DNA of 64,000 nt from Aliisedimentitalea scapharcae (GTDB lineage Bacteria; Pseudomonadota; Alphaproteobacteria; Rhodobacterales; Rhodobacteraceae): the NCBI RefSeq assembly GCF_045277565.1, contig NZ_CP123585.1, forward strand, positions 1-64,000. The letters run 5' to 3'. The notes under the pieces were generated by a model. The model saw nothing but the letters and a program-made list of their open reading frames with translations. It was not told the DNA's origin and searched no databases. A program made the position numbers and the translations under genes. This document shows positions 17,303-26,740 of the stretch, one piece after another. Position 1 is the stretch's first letter. Every line of letters starts with the position of its first letter.

Positions 17303-18976
17303 ATGCGTTTCTGGTTACCCTTTGTGTTTGGAGCGCTTGCAGCCCCTGCTGTGGCGCAAGAAACGCCCAAACTTGTGCTGCAACTGACCGTTGATCAGCT
17401 TCGTGGCGATTTGATTCATCGCTATAGCAAGGGCATGGGCAAAGATGGCTTCTTTCGCCTGATTTCCAGTGGCGTTCACTATGCTGACGCCCATCACCGC
17501 CACGCGAATACGGAAACCATCGTCGGCCACACGACACTGGCAACCGGGGCCGACCCTTCGGTGCACGGTATGGTGGCCAATCTTTGGTTTGATCGTGTGA
17601 CCGGACAGCAGTTCTATAACGTACAAGATGCCGATTACCCGCTTGTTGGTGCCAGCGGCGTTGACAAGGACAGCGAGATCGACCCGACGCAACGTGCAGC
17701 CACGACCGATGGCCGGTCACCGCGCTCGATCATCACCTCGACCATCAGCGACGAAATCGCGCTGCATTACGGACCAGAAACCAAGATTTTTGGCGTGTCG
17801 GTCAAGGACCGCGGCGCGATCTCGATGGCCGGGCATGCAGGGCAGGCCTATTGGTTTTCGAAATCCGACTATGGGTTTGTTACCTCGACTTACTATCGAG
17901 AGGATTACCCAGAATGGGTTGAGGAGTGGAATGCTTCGGGCAAGGTGCGGGCTTATGAACTTCTGGATTGGAATTTACTGCTCCCTGAAGAAAACTATCT
18001 GTTCGCTGATCGTGATAATCAAGAATGGGAAACAATCATGGCTGGATTCGGTCGTGCTTTCCCGCATTCCTTCGGCCCCTCCGACGGAGATTACTACACG
18101 ACGTTGCTAACTATTAGCCCGGCAGGTGATGCGCTGACGCTGGATTTTGCCAAGGCCCTGATCGAAGCGGAAGATATCGGGCAGGATGATGTGCCCGACT
18201 ATCTGGCGGTCAGCCTGTCTTCGACGGACTACGTGGGCCATATCTTTGGACCGTCCAGCCTTGAATCCGAAGATAATCTAAAACAACTCGACAAGGAGCT
18301 GGGCGCTTTCCTGAACTATGTCGATGAAAAGATCGGCCTGGATAATGTGCTGATCGTCTTGTCTGCGGATCATGGCGGATCGGAAACGCCGGGCACATTG
18401 GCCGAGATCGGGATTGAGGCGGAGTATTTCGACTTCAACACGATTGACAAGGAACCCGGCTTTGACCGGCTGAAGGAGCAGTTTGGCGTTTCCAAGGAAC
18501 TGATCGCCAACTTCTCACAACCCTATCTGTACCTGAACAAGGAGCTGATCAGAGAGCGCGGGTTGAATGAGCTGGAAGTGGAGCGTGCCGTCGCTGAAGA
18601 GCTGGTCAAGATCCGCGGGATTGCCTTTGCAGTCGGCGCAACCGAACTGCGCAATGGTCTGGTCGGCGATACTCTGGTGAACAGGGCGGTCGAGGCGAAT
18701 TTCCACCCGGATCGGTCCGGCGATATTTATATCGTTTTTGAACCGCACTGGTTCGTGGCCGATCTGGACGGGCTGATTGTTGCAGGTTCACACGGCGCGC
18801 CATGGCCGTATGACTCCTATGTCCCAATCATCGTCTCTGGCCCGGATATCGAGGCGAAGCGGGTGAACCGCCGGGTGGAAACCGTCGATCTTGCCCCTAC
18901 CATTGCTGCATATCTGGGCATCAAAGCCCCAACAGGGGCTGACGGTAACGTGCTGCACGAGGTGTTCGAAGACTGA
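17303..18976 (+). CDS. PafA-like alkaline phosphatase family protein (copy A)
   Basis: Exported phosphomonoesterase or phosphodiesterase of the alkaline phosphatase superfamily, 557 residues. Signal peptide MRFWLPFVFGALAAPAVA is followed by the first metal site (LTVDQLRGD) and the nucleophile region HANTETIVGHTTL, with Thr as probable nucleophile as in PafA. The second site is SSTDYVGHIFGP and SADHGGSE, with a final His in GSHGAPW. It is a clear paralogue of the gene at 31203. The DUF1254 gene follows 97 bp downstream. Substrate unproven. Confidence 0.82.
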   Translation: MRFWLPFVFGALAAPAVAQETPKLVLQLTVDQLRGDLIHRYSKGMGKDGFFRLISSGVHYADAHHRHANTETIVGHTTLATGADPSVHGMVANLWFDRVTGQQFYNVQDADYPLVGASGVDKDSEIDPTQRAATTDGRSPRSIITSTISDEIALHYGPETKIFGVSVKDRGAISMAGHAGQAYWFSKSDYGFVTSTYYREDYPEWVEEWNASGKVRAYELLDWNLLLPEENYLFADRDNQEWETIMAGFGRAFPHSFGPSDGDYYTTLLTISPAGDALTLDFAKALIEAEDIGQDDVPDYLAVSLSSTDYVGHIFGPSSLESEDNLKQLDKELGAFLNYVDEKIGLDNVLIVLSADHGGSETPGTLAEIGIEAEYFDFNTIDKEPGFDRLKEQFGVSKELIANFSQPYLYLNKELIRERGLNELEVERAVAEELVKIRGIAFAVGATELRNGLVGDTLVNRAVEANFHPDRSGDIYIVFEPHWFVADLDGLIVAGSHGAPWPYDSYVPIIVSGPDIEAKRVNRRVETVDLAPTIAAYLGIKAPTGADGNVLHEVFED

Positions 18977-19072
18977 AGAGTACGAAGCGAATGCTCGCCA
19001 TTTTGCTGAGATCGGAGCGGTCTGTCAAAAATCGGTCTGTTATTTTGAATAATCCAAAACATGGAGAAAAAT

Positions 19073-20608
19073 ATGCCTAATTCAATGAAGTATCTGCTTG
19101 GTTCAACTGCATTCACGATTTCGCTCATTGTTGGGTCCGCAATGGCGACCACGCCGACCGGTCCTGGCTTTAACGATACAGGCGATATTCTCGCGCGTTC
19201 TGCCGAACACACTGACATCGAGTATGACATCATGGTGCAACGGGCGACACAGGCAGCGATCCATTACATGCCAGCAGTTGCTCAAGTAGATTTCATTAAG
19301 GCAACCGTGCGGGCGGGCGGGAACTACGACACGGTTAATTTTGTCACCAGACCCTTTGGGTCCGAGAAAGGTTTTCTAACCGCGAACGATACGACCGCGT
19401 ATGCGTGGGGGTCGATCTCGGCCAAGGATGGCCCGATGGTTGTCGAGGTCCCTCCGATGAGCGACAAAATTGATTATTTTGGCTCGTTCATCTCGGCCTG
19501 GCATGTCCCGATGGTCGATGTTGGCTCGAAAGGTGCCGACGAAGGCAATGGTGGCAAGTATCTGTTCATTCCACCGGAATACGACAATGAGTTTGGAACA
19601 GCCGCTGAGCTGGAGGAGCAGGGTTATATTATTGTGCCCAATTTCGACACGCATGACGCGTCGTTTTCCTTCCGCCCCACGCTGCTGAATGGCGCAACCC
19701 ATGCGGAAGCAGGGGAACATGCCAAAGGCATTAAAATCTATTCGCTGGAAGAAGCAGTAAGTGGTGAGATTGAGCCGACGCATTATCTGGATGCGACCGA
19801 GCTCGATTACGATTGTCTGCCCTATTACAACATGACTTTCATCGAAGACATCAATGATGTGGTTCAGAACAACCCGGTGCGAGAGAAAGACCGCGCGATC
19901 TACTCGATGCTTCAAAGTATTGGCATCAAAAAAGACGAACCATTCGAACCCACTGAAATGCAAAAGAAAGCGGCACTTGAAGGTCTTGAGCTCGCCTATT
20001 CCTATATGCAGAAGAAATTCGTGACCGAAGGTGAAACGGTTGCTCCGCTATGGGTGAAAGATGGCGAGAAACTATCTGAATGGTCCTTCTGGAACTTTGG
20101 CCCACAAGCGAAACTGGGTTTCCCGTTTGAAGATGGTGAAGAGATCCTGATCGACAAACGCGCGGCGTCCTATTTCTATGTCACCTTCCTGCCCAACAAA
20201 CTGGGTGGCGCGACCTTCTACCTGACCGGTCTGCGTGATTCAGATGGCAACATGCTGAACGGGGAAGACACTTATAAGCTCAACGTTCCGGCCGATGTAC
20301 CTGCCAAGGATTTCTGGTCCGCCATCGTCTACAATATGGAAACCAAGAACTTTAACCGCGGCGTTGACCGGGTTGGTGCCTCGACCAAAGATCTGGACAA
20401 CATGGTCAAGAATGACGACGGCTCTGTCGACCTGTACTACGCGCCCAATCTGGACGAGGTCCCGGACGGTTATGAAGCCAACTGGGTAACCACGGAAAGC
20501 GCGACAGACGCAAACGACTGGTTCTTCCTGTTCCGTCTGTATCGTCTGGAATCTGCAGATTGGTTCAAAACCTGGATGCTTGGAGATGTGGAGAATATTT
20601 CCAAGTAA
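19073..20608 (+). CDS. DUF1254/DUF1214 domain protein, exported
   Basis: A 511-residue secreted protein of unknown function. The signal peptide (MKYLLGSTAFTISLIVGSAMA) is followed by a DUF1254 domain with the DTVNFVTRPFGSE and LTANDTTAYAWGSI blocks. The C-terminal DUF1214 half includes FYVTFLPNKLGGATFYLTGLRD and FWSAIVYNMETKNF. The start at 19073 is preceded by GGAG; an ATG 12 bases upstream is less well placed. Probably co-transcribed with phosphatase copy A. It ends 24 bp before the second IS6 copy. Confidence 0.85.
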   Translation: MPNSMKYLLGSTAFTISLIVGSAMATTPTGPGFNDTGDILARSAEHTDIEYDIMVQRATQAAIHYMPAVAQVDFIKATVRAGGNYDTVNFVTRPFGSEKGFLTANDTTAYAWGSISAKDGPMVVEVPPMSDKIDYFGSFISAWHVPMVDVGSKGADEGNGGKYLFIPPEYDNEFGTAAELEEQGYIIVPNFDTHDASFSFRPTLLNGATHAEAGEHAKGIKIYSLEEAVSGEIEPTHYLDATELDYDCLPYYNMTFIEDINDVVQNNPVREKDRAIYSMLQSIGIKKDEPFEPTEMQKKAALEGLELAYSYMQKKFVTEGETVAPLWVKDGEKLSEWSFWNFGPQAKLGFPFEDGEEILIDKRAASYFYVTFLPNKLGGATFYLTGLRDSDGNMLNGEDTYKLNVPADVPAKDFWSAIVYNMETKNFNRGVDRVGASTKDLDNMVKNDDGSVDLYYAPNLDEVPDGYEANWVTTESATDANDWFFLFRLYRLESADWFKTWMLGDVENISK

Positions 20609-20631
20609 GAAATCAGGAAAGCCCGCCGAAC

Positions 20632-21440
20632 GGCATTGCCAAGTTGTCTGATGCTGGGCGCGGTTAGCCGGCAGCCGGGTCGTTAGGCAGTCATCTCAAG
20701 GGCGTATCCGTGCCCCAGGTCAAAAGCGTCCGATCTGGTCTGGCGGTAGATGTTGGTTGGCATTCGGTAGCGGCGGGGGCGGAAAACGATATTGATTTGG
20801 TCGTGGGCGGCGAGGAACCTTTGAGCCTGGCGCGGGGACTTGAACCGACCCATAAGCTTCTCGCGTTTACGGGTCGGCCGGTGCAACCCTTCGATGCGAT
20901 TGTTCAAGCCCTTGTGTGCCCTGTGGTCCGCGTTTGGGGTTAGGTCACAGATCGGCTTGATATAACTGCGCAACTTGTCCGTGATCACAACGCGCGGATC
21001 GCCGAAACGGGCCATCAGCCGCTTCATGAAACGCCTTGCCGCTTTGGCGTTTCGCCGCGGTTGGACGAGAATGTCCAAAACGTCGCCGTTCGCGTCAACC
21101 GCCCGCCAGAGCCAGTATTTCACGCCTCCGATCGGCACGACAACTTCATCAAGGTGCCATTTGTCGGCCGCTGCCGGGCGGTCTCGTCTGACACAATCCG
21201 CAAAGTGGCCTCCAAACCGGTTCACCCAGAGCCGGATCGTTTCGCGGCTGACAATGACGCCACGCTCTGCCAACAGGTCTTCGACATCCGACGTACTCAG
21301 CGCAAATCGATGATACGCCCAAACCGCGTATGCGATAATCTCGCGCGGAAAACGGAAGCCTTTCAGGCGTGGCATATCGGATGGTATTTTCATCCTCGCT
21401 GCCTAATCGAAAACGACACCCCGAACAACTTGGCAATGCC
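20632..21440 (-). mobile_element. IS6-family insertion sequence, copy 2
   Basis: An 809-bp inverted copy of the element at 10325 with the same GGCATTGCCAAGTTGT ends. Flanks (CGCCGAAC left, TTTTCGCT right) show no duplication. Its right end truncates an alpha/beta hydrolase gene. Confidence 0.9.
20683..21393 (-). CDS. IS6-family transposase, copy 2
   Basis: Intact 236-residue DDE transposase, differing from copy 1 at only about two positions (KREK for KRKK, DLG for DLW). With copy 1 it could mobilise or rearrange the block between them. Confidence 0.92.
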   Translation of the reverse strand: MKIPSDMPRLKGFRFPREIIAYAVWAYHRFALSTSDVEDLLAERGVIVSRETIRLWVNRFGGHFADCVRRDRPAAADKWHLDEVVVPIGGVKYWLWRAVDANGDVLDILVQPRRNAKAARRFMKRLMARFGDPRVVITDKLRSYIKPICDLTPNADHRAHKGLNNRIEGLHRPTRKREKLMGRFKSPRQAQRFLAAHDQINIVFRPRRYRMPTNIYRQTRSDAFDLGHGYALEMTA

Positions 21441-21729
21441 TTTTCGCTCATTTTACATTCCAGATAACGCTGATCTGACCAGCCCCGATCTGTCGCCGAT
21501 TTACGGATCTTTCGATGATCAGTTCCCTCCGGTCTTCGTCACCAGCGGAACGCGGGATTATCTGTTGAGTGGCTGTGTGCGTTTGGACCGGCTAATGAGA
21601 GAATCCGGAGCCACTTGCAACTTGAGAGTTTGGGAAGGCATGTGGCATGTGTTCGAGTTCTATCCAAGCATTCCTGAGGCCGAGGCATCAATAACGGAAG
21701 TTGCGGAATTTCTGGTCGGAAAGTTCTGA
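21441..21729 (+). pseudogene. Alpha/beta hydrolase C-terminal fragment
   Basis: About 95 residues remain from the C-terminal end of a fold-3 esterase/lipase. FPPVFVTSGTRDYLLSGCVRL carries the acid residue (GTRDYL) and VWEGMWHVFEFY the catalytic His. The N-terminal part with the nucleophile is cut off by the IS6 copy at 21440. The fragment reads through from IS sequence, so any expressed product would be inactive. Confidence 0.75.
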
Positions 21730-21739
21730 GGAACCAAGG

Positions 21740-22177
21740 CAACGAGACATGGTGGTTTCTATGCAGGTTTTTGTCTTACCATGGCCCAGCGTTGGGTGCA
21801 GCAACCCGGTGTCCTGTGCTGCGGGCAGGGCGGTTCTCGACGTGATCGAAAACGAAAACCTGATCGAGAACGCTGCAGAAGTCGGCACATATGCCAAGAA
21901 ACGCCTCAAGAAATTGGCAAAAAAGCACAACTTCATAGGCGATGTCCGGGGCGCGGGCCTTTTCTTTGGAGCCGAGATCATCAAACCAACAGGCAAACTG
22001 GCTGCGGACAAGAAACTGGCCAAGCGGGCCACAAACCTGATGCGGGAGAACGGTGTTGGCATGGGATTGCTGGGGCGTAAGGAAAACCTTTAAAATCCGA
22101 CCACCAATGCCATTTTCAAAGACGAATACCGATCACCTCCTTGAAGTCATGGAGCACGTCCTAAGTCGCCTTTGACA
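21740..22177 (+). pseudogene. Class III aminotransferase C-terminal remnant
   Basis: After a scrambled start, the frame NPVSCAAGRAVLDVIENENL and DVRGAGLFFGAEII matches the C-terminal domain of class III (PLP-dependent, 4-aminobutyrate-like) aminotransferases. A one-base slip near 22090 moves the end (KIRPPMPFSKTNTDHLLEVM) to another frame before the final stop. The catalytic lysine domain is missing. Dead remnant. Confidence 0.72.
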
Positions 22178-22502
22178 GAGTTGCTGTACCGGAAATTCAG
22201 TATCCGTGGTCGGCCTGGAAACTCCGCCTAATCTGACCCGTGATGCGCCCCCGATGTCAGTCTGTGCTGATTTCCATCGCCGCAGTGTCAGCCCGAACCA
22301 GGCATCGGGGCGGGCTTTGCAAGTGCGGTCAGCTGATCGTCGACCATCGCCATTTACTCAGCGAGGAGCGCGCGTGCACGAAGCATGACGGAAAACCGGA
22401 TGCCGTGGTTTATGGCCGGCGAAATCAAACACCCAACTTCGATCAGCAGGTGCAAAGAGGATCTCCAATTGCCTAAACCCCCTCCAACTATTGGATCTGG
22501 CG
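22178..22502. other. Intergenic stretch
   Basis: About 325 bp with only short unsupported frames. It marks the right edge of the IS-rich region. Confidence 0.4.
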
Positions 22503-23576
22503 CTACGGCTGCGTTTTGAACTCCTGTGCGTATATTACGTATTGCGATGCGTCCTGCCTGTCGGCCATCTCAAATACGGTCCCTTCTTCGAGCAATGTTT
22601 TCAGCACTGGCGCAAGCGACCAGTTTCCTCTCGCGCCGAATTGGCGTGCCGCTGCTCCGGCCAGTCTTGGGTCAAGCCAAAGAGAGCTGTTAATCGCCTG
22701 CATGACGGACGTTTCCATCTCAGAACTTGTCGAGCCGCCATGAAGAGCGACCGCTTCGATCAGCAATTCGCGCGATAGCAGCGAATGGTTTGAATTCGTC
22801 AGGTGTTTGGCCGCAATGGACGCTACGGCTTCAGGGCCAACAAGTTCGATCAACGCAGTGGCATAGGCCCCCAGATAGATCCCTTCGGATCGGACGTTGT
22901 TTTCGACACCCGCTTCTAACAGGTCACGAAATTGCAGATCGTCGCTCATACCAAGAAGCAGGATACGTATTGCCTTGAAGTCGGCCTCGTTGGGTTCGTC
23001 CAGCCGGGCCTGCAGCCGCCGGGTTTCAATTGCAAGGTTGAGGCTGCGCAAAGTGGCATAGTCTGCCTGATCCAGTTCGCGCAGAGCCATTTTGTGGATG
23101 CGATCATCCGGGTGGTTGAGAAGGGTCGCGAAATAGCGGAACCGATCCATTTGGCTACCGATTTCCCAAGCGGGCAGCTGTTCCATAATGGTGCTCAGGA
23201 CAGGAGCCATCGTGGCATCAACCAGAGCAAGACGCTGCCAGGGTCCATAGTCTCCGTCCCGCGCAAAAAGAACTGCTGTTTGGGCATCCATCGCAAAGCG
23301 GTGGCGGGTAACGCTGTCAACAAGAAAGGGAATTTCGGATGACCCAAGATTACCTTCCAAGGCTTCAATTGCTTCGAACCGAAAAGGATTGTTCGGTGCC
23401 GAACGGGCAAGAACAATTTCGTCGCTTCCAAGCAACCGATCAACCAATGTCGGTTGCGGCGCATAATTGTGAAATCCGCAAGGCGTGGCAGAATTGGGAA
23501 CTATCAGGCCAACAGCCAATAAGAAGGAAACAGTGATTTTGTTCATGAAACATTTATGCGTGAAGGCCGGGAGCAT
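22503..23576 (-). CDS. Exported hypothetical protein with HEAT-like helices
   Basis: A 357-residue protein not assigned to a family. A hydrophobic segment after MNKITVS (FLLAVGLIVPNSATPCG) suggests export, with a Cys near the cleavage zone. The rest is rich in short amphipathic helices (DRIHKMALRELDQADYATLRSLNLAI; SEGIYLGAYATALIELVGPEAV) that resemble HEAT/armadillo repeats. The start at 23576 has TTGGAG upstream; an internal ATG at 23546 gives a cleaner signal peptide. It is last in a same-strand run after the DUF3299 and ABC genes, so it may serve that system. Confidence 0.6.
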   Translation of the reverse strand: MLPAFTHKCFMNKITVSFLLAVGLIVPNSATPCGFHNYAPQPTLVDRLLGSDEIVLARSAPNNPFRFEAIEALEGNLGSSEIPFLVDSVTRHRFAMDAQTAVLFARDGDYGPWQRLALVDATMAPVLSTIMEQLPAWEIGSQMDRFRYFATLLNHPDDRIHKMALRELDQADYATLRSLNLAIETRRLQARLDEPNEADFKAIRILLLGMSDDLQFRDLLEAGVENNVRSEGIYLGAYATALIELVGPEAVASIAAKHLTNSNHSLLSRELLIEAVALHGGSTSSEMETSVMQAINSSLWLDPRLAGAAARQFGARGNWSLAPVLKTLLEEGTVFEMADRQDASQYVIYAQEFKTQP

Positions 23577-23712
23577 TTGAACTCCAATTTTCTCTGTTCA
23601 GGTTGCAGCAGCAGTTCCTCCCGTCGCCCGTTTGAAAAAAGGCAGAATTCCGCTCTTCAAACGTCCTGCGCAGCGGTCTTCCGCCGCTGGTCGGCTGGGT
23701 AACCGTCGATCG

Positions 23713-24366
23713 CTACTTATAGATATCCACCGACATGGCTTCTACGAAATAGGTCGTTTCGATGTCAGCTTGCCCGTCCACCAGATGCAGCGCATTCGAG
23801 TGGCTTTGGGCGCGCATTTCGCCGCTGATCCAAACTGGTTTGTACAGCTCGTCCACATCAAAGCCCTCGTCATAGCGCACAAAAACCATCTGGTTTGCAG
23901 GAGGCGGAGGTGTGTGGATACAGGCACCGACAGTCGGAACGAGCAGAAATTCGATTGTTTTCTGATCGACCATTTCCAAGGGCAACAAATACCCCGGCAA
24001 CCGCACGACTTTTCCAATCAGATCAACATTTGGCTCGGTTGCGGCCAATTTGCGCTGATTCATCACAATGTCGCGCTGTTTGAACAACTGGTCAGGATCC
24101 AGTCCCTGAGACGCGAGTTTTTCCCGGATCACTGCGGCCCTGGCTGGCGTGGTGTCACTTTCTTCAGCGGGCTTCAAAATCTCGATGCGATACAACTCAG
24201 CAAGATCGCTGATCTGGCTGTACTCCAGCTCTGCAAAAGGATCATGGTAGGGCCGTTCTTCGGGCAGCAGGTCCACCCAGGTGATTTCGAGCGGCTCAGA
24301 CGCTCCGGCAGGATGCGCAATGGTAAATGCAAGAGTAGCTGCAAGAGCAAGCGCCAGTGTTTTCAT
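23713..24366 (-). CDS. DUF3299 protein, periplasmic
   Basis: A 217-residue exported protein (signal MKTLALALAATLAFTIAHPAGA). Conserved DUF3299 features are VRLPGYLLPLEMVDQKTIEFLLVPTVGACIHTPPPPANQMVFV with the C-I-H-T-P-P-P-P motif, followed by PVWISGEMRAQSH. DUF3299 proteins accompany LolD/FtsX-like ABC transporters in zinc-regulated operons such as vibrio zrg. Start at 24366 gives the better signal peptide; the overlapping ATG at 24375 is an alternative. It begins 15 bp after the permease stop. Confidence 0.82.
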   Translation of the reverse strand: MKTLALALAATLAFTIAHPAGASEPLEITWVDLLPEERPYHDPFAELEYSQISDLAELYRIEILKPAEESDTTPARAAVIREKLASQGLDPDQLFKQRDIVMNQRKLAATEPNVDLIGKVVRLPGYLLPLEMVDQKTIEFLLVPTVGACIHTPPPPANQMVFVRYDEGFDVDELYKPVWISGEMRAQSHSNALHLVDGQADIETTYFVEAMSVDIYK

Positions 24367-24381
24367 CACTTCCATCTCTCC

Positions 24382-25824
24382 TTAAAGCCGCAATGACAGC
24401 CCGTCTGCCAAAGTCATCCGGTAAACTCGAAATGCCGGAATAGCGCCAGCAACCAGACCAGAGCAGAAAACAAACGCTATGAGAAGGGCCTCACGAAAAC
24501 TTGGCAGCCCAAAGCCGACCTTAAGCCCGAAATTCGCCATCAGAACTGGGTTGGCCGCCATCATGACTGTGGTCAGCAGGATGTAGCCAAGGATAACCCC
24601 CGTCAATAACAGAAGCACCGCCTCGAGCATTATCAGTGTAAAGATCGCGCGAGGTGTCGCCCCAACCGAGCGCAGAATGGCGAATTCACGCCGTCGTGCA
24701 TCAAGCGTTGCTGACAGCATCACCACCATACCAATAACCCCCGCCAGCGCCACCGCGCCTGCCATCAGACGCAAGGCCGTTTCAGCGGTGCCCGTTATTG
24801 ACCAAAGTTGGAGCAGCGCGACATTGGGCAGGACCGCCGTCAGCGCATCGCCGCGATATTCGGAAAGCTGGCGTTGGACTGATAGAATTGCGGTCTTGCT
24901 CTTGAGCCCCGCAAAAATCGCATTGATTGTGGCGGGCTCGTGCCCGTGATCATCGTGCCCCTGTTCATCGTGGGCGGCATGTGCGTTGGCGTCGTGTGAC
25001 TCCTCGTTCCCACTATCGTCATGTTCACTGTGATCTGCCTCAGCCACGTGATCTGTGTGTGCAGCGTGATCGCCTTCTGCGGCGTGCCCTGTCTCGTGTT
25101 CGTGTTCTTCGTGTTCATCCTGTAACAGCAGCTGCTCATCACCGTCATCAGATCCTCCCAATTTCGCGAAGGGGTCGGCGTTTTCGGGCACTGCGTCTTC
25201 GTGCAAAGCGTCAAAGCCTTTGAGCGACACAAAGACCATTCGATCAACGGCAGTTCCGGTCACTGCCAGGACGCCGCTGATCGTGAATGGTGCTTCGTCG
25301 TGAATATCGAATGACACCTCTCCGGATCCGTGGGCATTTACGATTTCAGTTCCAGGACCATAACCAAAAGCCCGCGCAACATCGGCCCCAACGACGGCAC
25401 CCATCGAAGTGTCAAAGGCACGCCCCTGTGCAAAGGTCAAAGATTGTCCACCACTGTAGCGAAAGCGTTCAAAATAAGCCTCGGAAGTGCCCACGACCGG
25501 ATAGCCACGGTGGGAATCGCCCATCATGAGCGGCACCGTCCAGTCGATGCCGGGCATGTTCTCAACCATTTCGTAGCTTTCCCAGCTGAGGCCCGTTCCG
25601 GTCGAGCCAACGCCAAAAACAGTCGCCATCAGGATTTGCACGTCATTGCCGCGTGCGGCCACGATCAGGTCCACGCCTGAAACCGAGTTTGCAAAGCCGG
25701 CGCGTGCCTCGGTACGCAGCCTTTCAACACCAAGGATCAGCGCAACGCTAAGCGCGATGCTCAGGATGGTCAAAGCGGCAACAAACCGTCGGTTGAGCAA
25801 GCTTTTCAAGCAGAGATCAAGCAT
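24382..25824 (-). CDS. ABC transporter permease, FtsX/MacB-like, with His-rich loop
   Basis: A 480-residue inner-membrane permease of the LolCE/FtsX type. One N-terminal transmembrane helix (VAALTILSIALSVALILGV) is followed by a large periplasmic domain and three C-terminal helices with the FtsX-like sequence REFAILRSVGATPRAIF. Within the periplasmic domain, roughly residues 225-300, is an acidic His-rich stretch (repeats such as DEHEEHEHETGHAAEGDHAAH) that looks like a metal-binding loop. Start at ATG 25824, overlapping the ATPase stop (TGATG). Confidence 0.82.
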   Translation of the reverse strand: MLDLCLKSLLNRRFVAALTILSIALSVALILGVERLRTEARAGFANSVSGVDLIVAARGNDVQILMATVFGVGSTGTGLSWESYEMVENMPGIDWTVPLMMGDSHRGYPVVGTSEAYFERFRYSGGQSLTFAQGRAFDTSMGAVVGADVARAFGYGPGTEIVNAHGSGEVSFDIHDEAPFTISGVLAVTGTAVDRMVFVSLKGFDALHEDAVPENADPFAKLGGSDDGDEQLLLQDEHEEHEHETGHAAEGDHAAHTDHVAEADHSEHDDSGNEESHDANAHAAHDEQGHDDHGHEPATINAIFAGLKSKTAILSVQRQLSEYRGDALTAVLPNVALLQLWSITGTAETALRLMAGAVALAGVIGMVVMLSATLDARRREFAILRSVGATPRAIFTLIMLEAVLLLLTGVILGYILLTTVMMAANPVLMANFGLKVGFGLPSFREALLIAFVFCSGLVAGAIPAFRVYRMTLADGLSLRL

Positions 25825-26510
25825 CACTTTGCTCCACCATTCAGCGCGTCCAATTCCACCGTTCGGTCGAAATGCGTTTCAAGGGTTCTATCGTGACTGA
25901 CAAACAGCAGGCTTGATCCAGATTGATTACACTCCTTTAACAGAAGTTCGACAAATACATCCTTTGCCTCTTCGTCCAGCGCTGATGTTGGCTCATCAGC
26001 CAAAACGATTTCTGGTGATCCGATCAAAGCTCTGGCTGCCGCAACCCTTTGCTGTTGACCAATGCTCAGCGCGCTGGCCGGGCCATTCAGTGTCTTGGAG
26101 TCAGTCAACCCCAATTCACCCAACAACCGAGACGCGGCTTTTTGGGGTTCGGCCAATATGTTTTCCCGCCGCCGGGCAGAAAAGCGACAGGGCAGCAAAA
26201 CGTTGTCAATCGCACTGAGCCAGGGCAGCAGATTGAACACCTGAAAGATTATTCCCATGTGATCGACACGAAAACGATCACGATCACTGCCCGACAATTC
26301 CCCTACATCCGTTCCTGAAACGAGAACCGATGCGCTGGGAACGTCAATGACCCCGGCAATCGCCGAAAGCAAAGTCGACTTTCCGCTCCCGCTAGGGCCA
26401 CGTAACATGACTTTCTCGCCGGTGCTCAGTTCGAACTTGTCAATATCGAGTATTGGTTTCGCTTCGCCCGGCCAGCGATACTGTAATGAATTAATTGCAA
26501 TGGGTGTCAT
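25824..26510 (-). CDS. ABC transporter ATPase, LolD-like
   Basis: A 228-residue ATPase of the LolD/MacB group. Walker A is GPSGSGKST (about residues 38-46), the signature is ALSIGQQQRVAAARAL, and Walker B is IVLADEPTSALDEE. The signature has SIGQQ where LSGGQ is usual, a tolerated variant. The start at 26510 leaves the usual short N-terminus; an upstream extension to 26579 looks non-coding. Translationally coupled to the permease. Confidence 0.85.
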   Translation of the reverse strand: MTPIAINSLQYRWPGEAKPILDIDKFELSTGEKVMLRGPSGSGKSTLLSAIAGVIDVPSASVLVSGTDVGELSGSDRDRFRVDHMGIIFQVFNLLPWLSAIDNVLLPCRFSARRRENILAEPQKAASRLLGELGLTDSKTLNGPASALSIGQQQRVAAARALIGSPEIVLADEPTSALDEEAKDVFVELLLKECNQSGSSLLFVSHDRTLETHFDRTVELDALNGGAK

Positions 26511-26740
26511 AGGGATAAGTAGATAAAGCGGTTTCTCACTGTGTCTAGTGCTCCAGTCGCAAAACGGCTTTTCTGGCAACCTCTCTCAGTGTGCGAGTAT
26601 TTTGAGGGACACTGCCCTCCCCTGCCCTTACAGGCCATAGGTGCCAAGGTTCCGTATCGCCCACACCCAAAATCAGGCCTGCGCCGAAATGTCCGGATGA
26701 AAGCAGGTCGCTTCCAGCCGGACATCTTGTCAAAGCAGGA

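Larger units (their letters stand above)
10325..21440. mobile_element. IS6-bounded composite-transposon-like block
   Basis: Two nearly identical 809-bp IS6-family copies in opposite orientation bound an 11.1-kb segment. Between them lie an IS66 element, a truncated transposase, a porin, an IS5 remnant, an AraC regulator, a PafA-like phosphatase and a DUF1254 protein. The genes on both outer sides are broken (photolyase on the left, alpha/beta hydrolase on the right). No 8-bp duplications flank either copy in any pairing tested, so the present state reflects deletion or rearrangement rather than one clean insertion. Confidence 0.55.

Noticed and set aside
22206..22388. Small plus-strand frame after the aminotransferase remnant
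   Set aside because: No ribosome site, no similarity, and base pattern looks non-coding.
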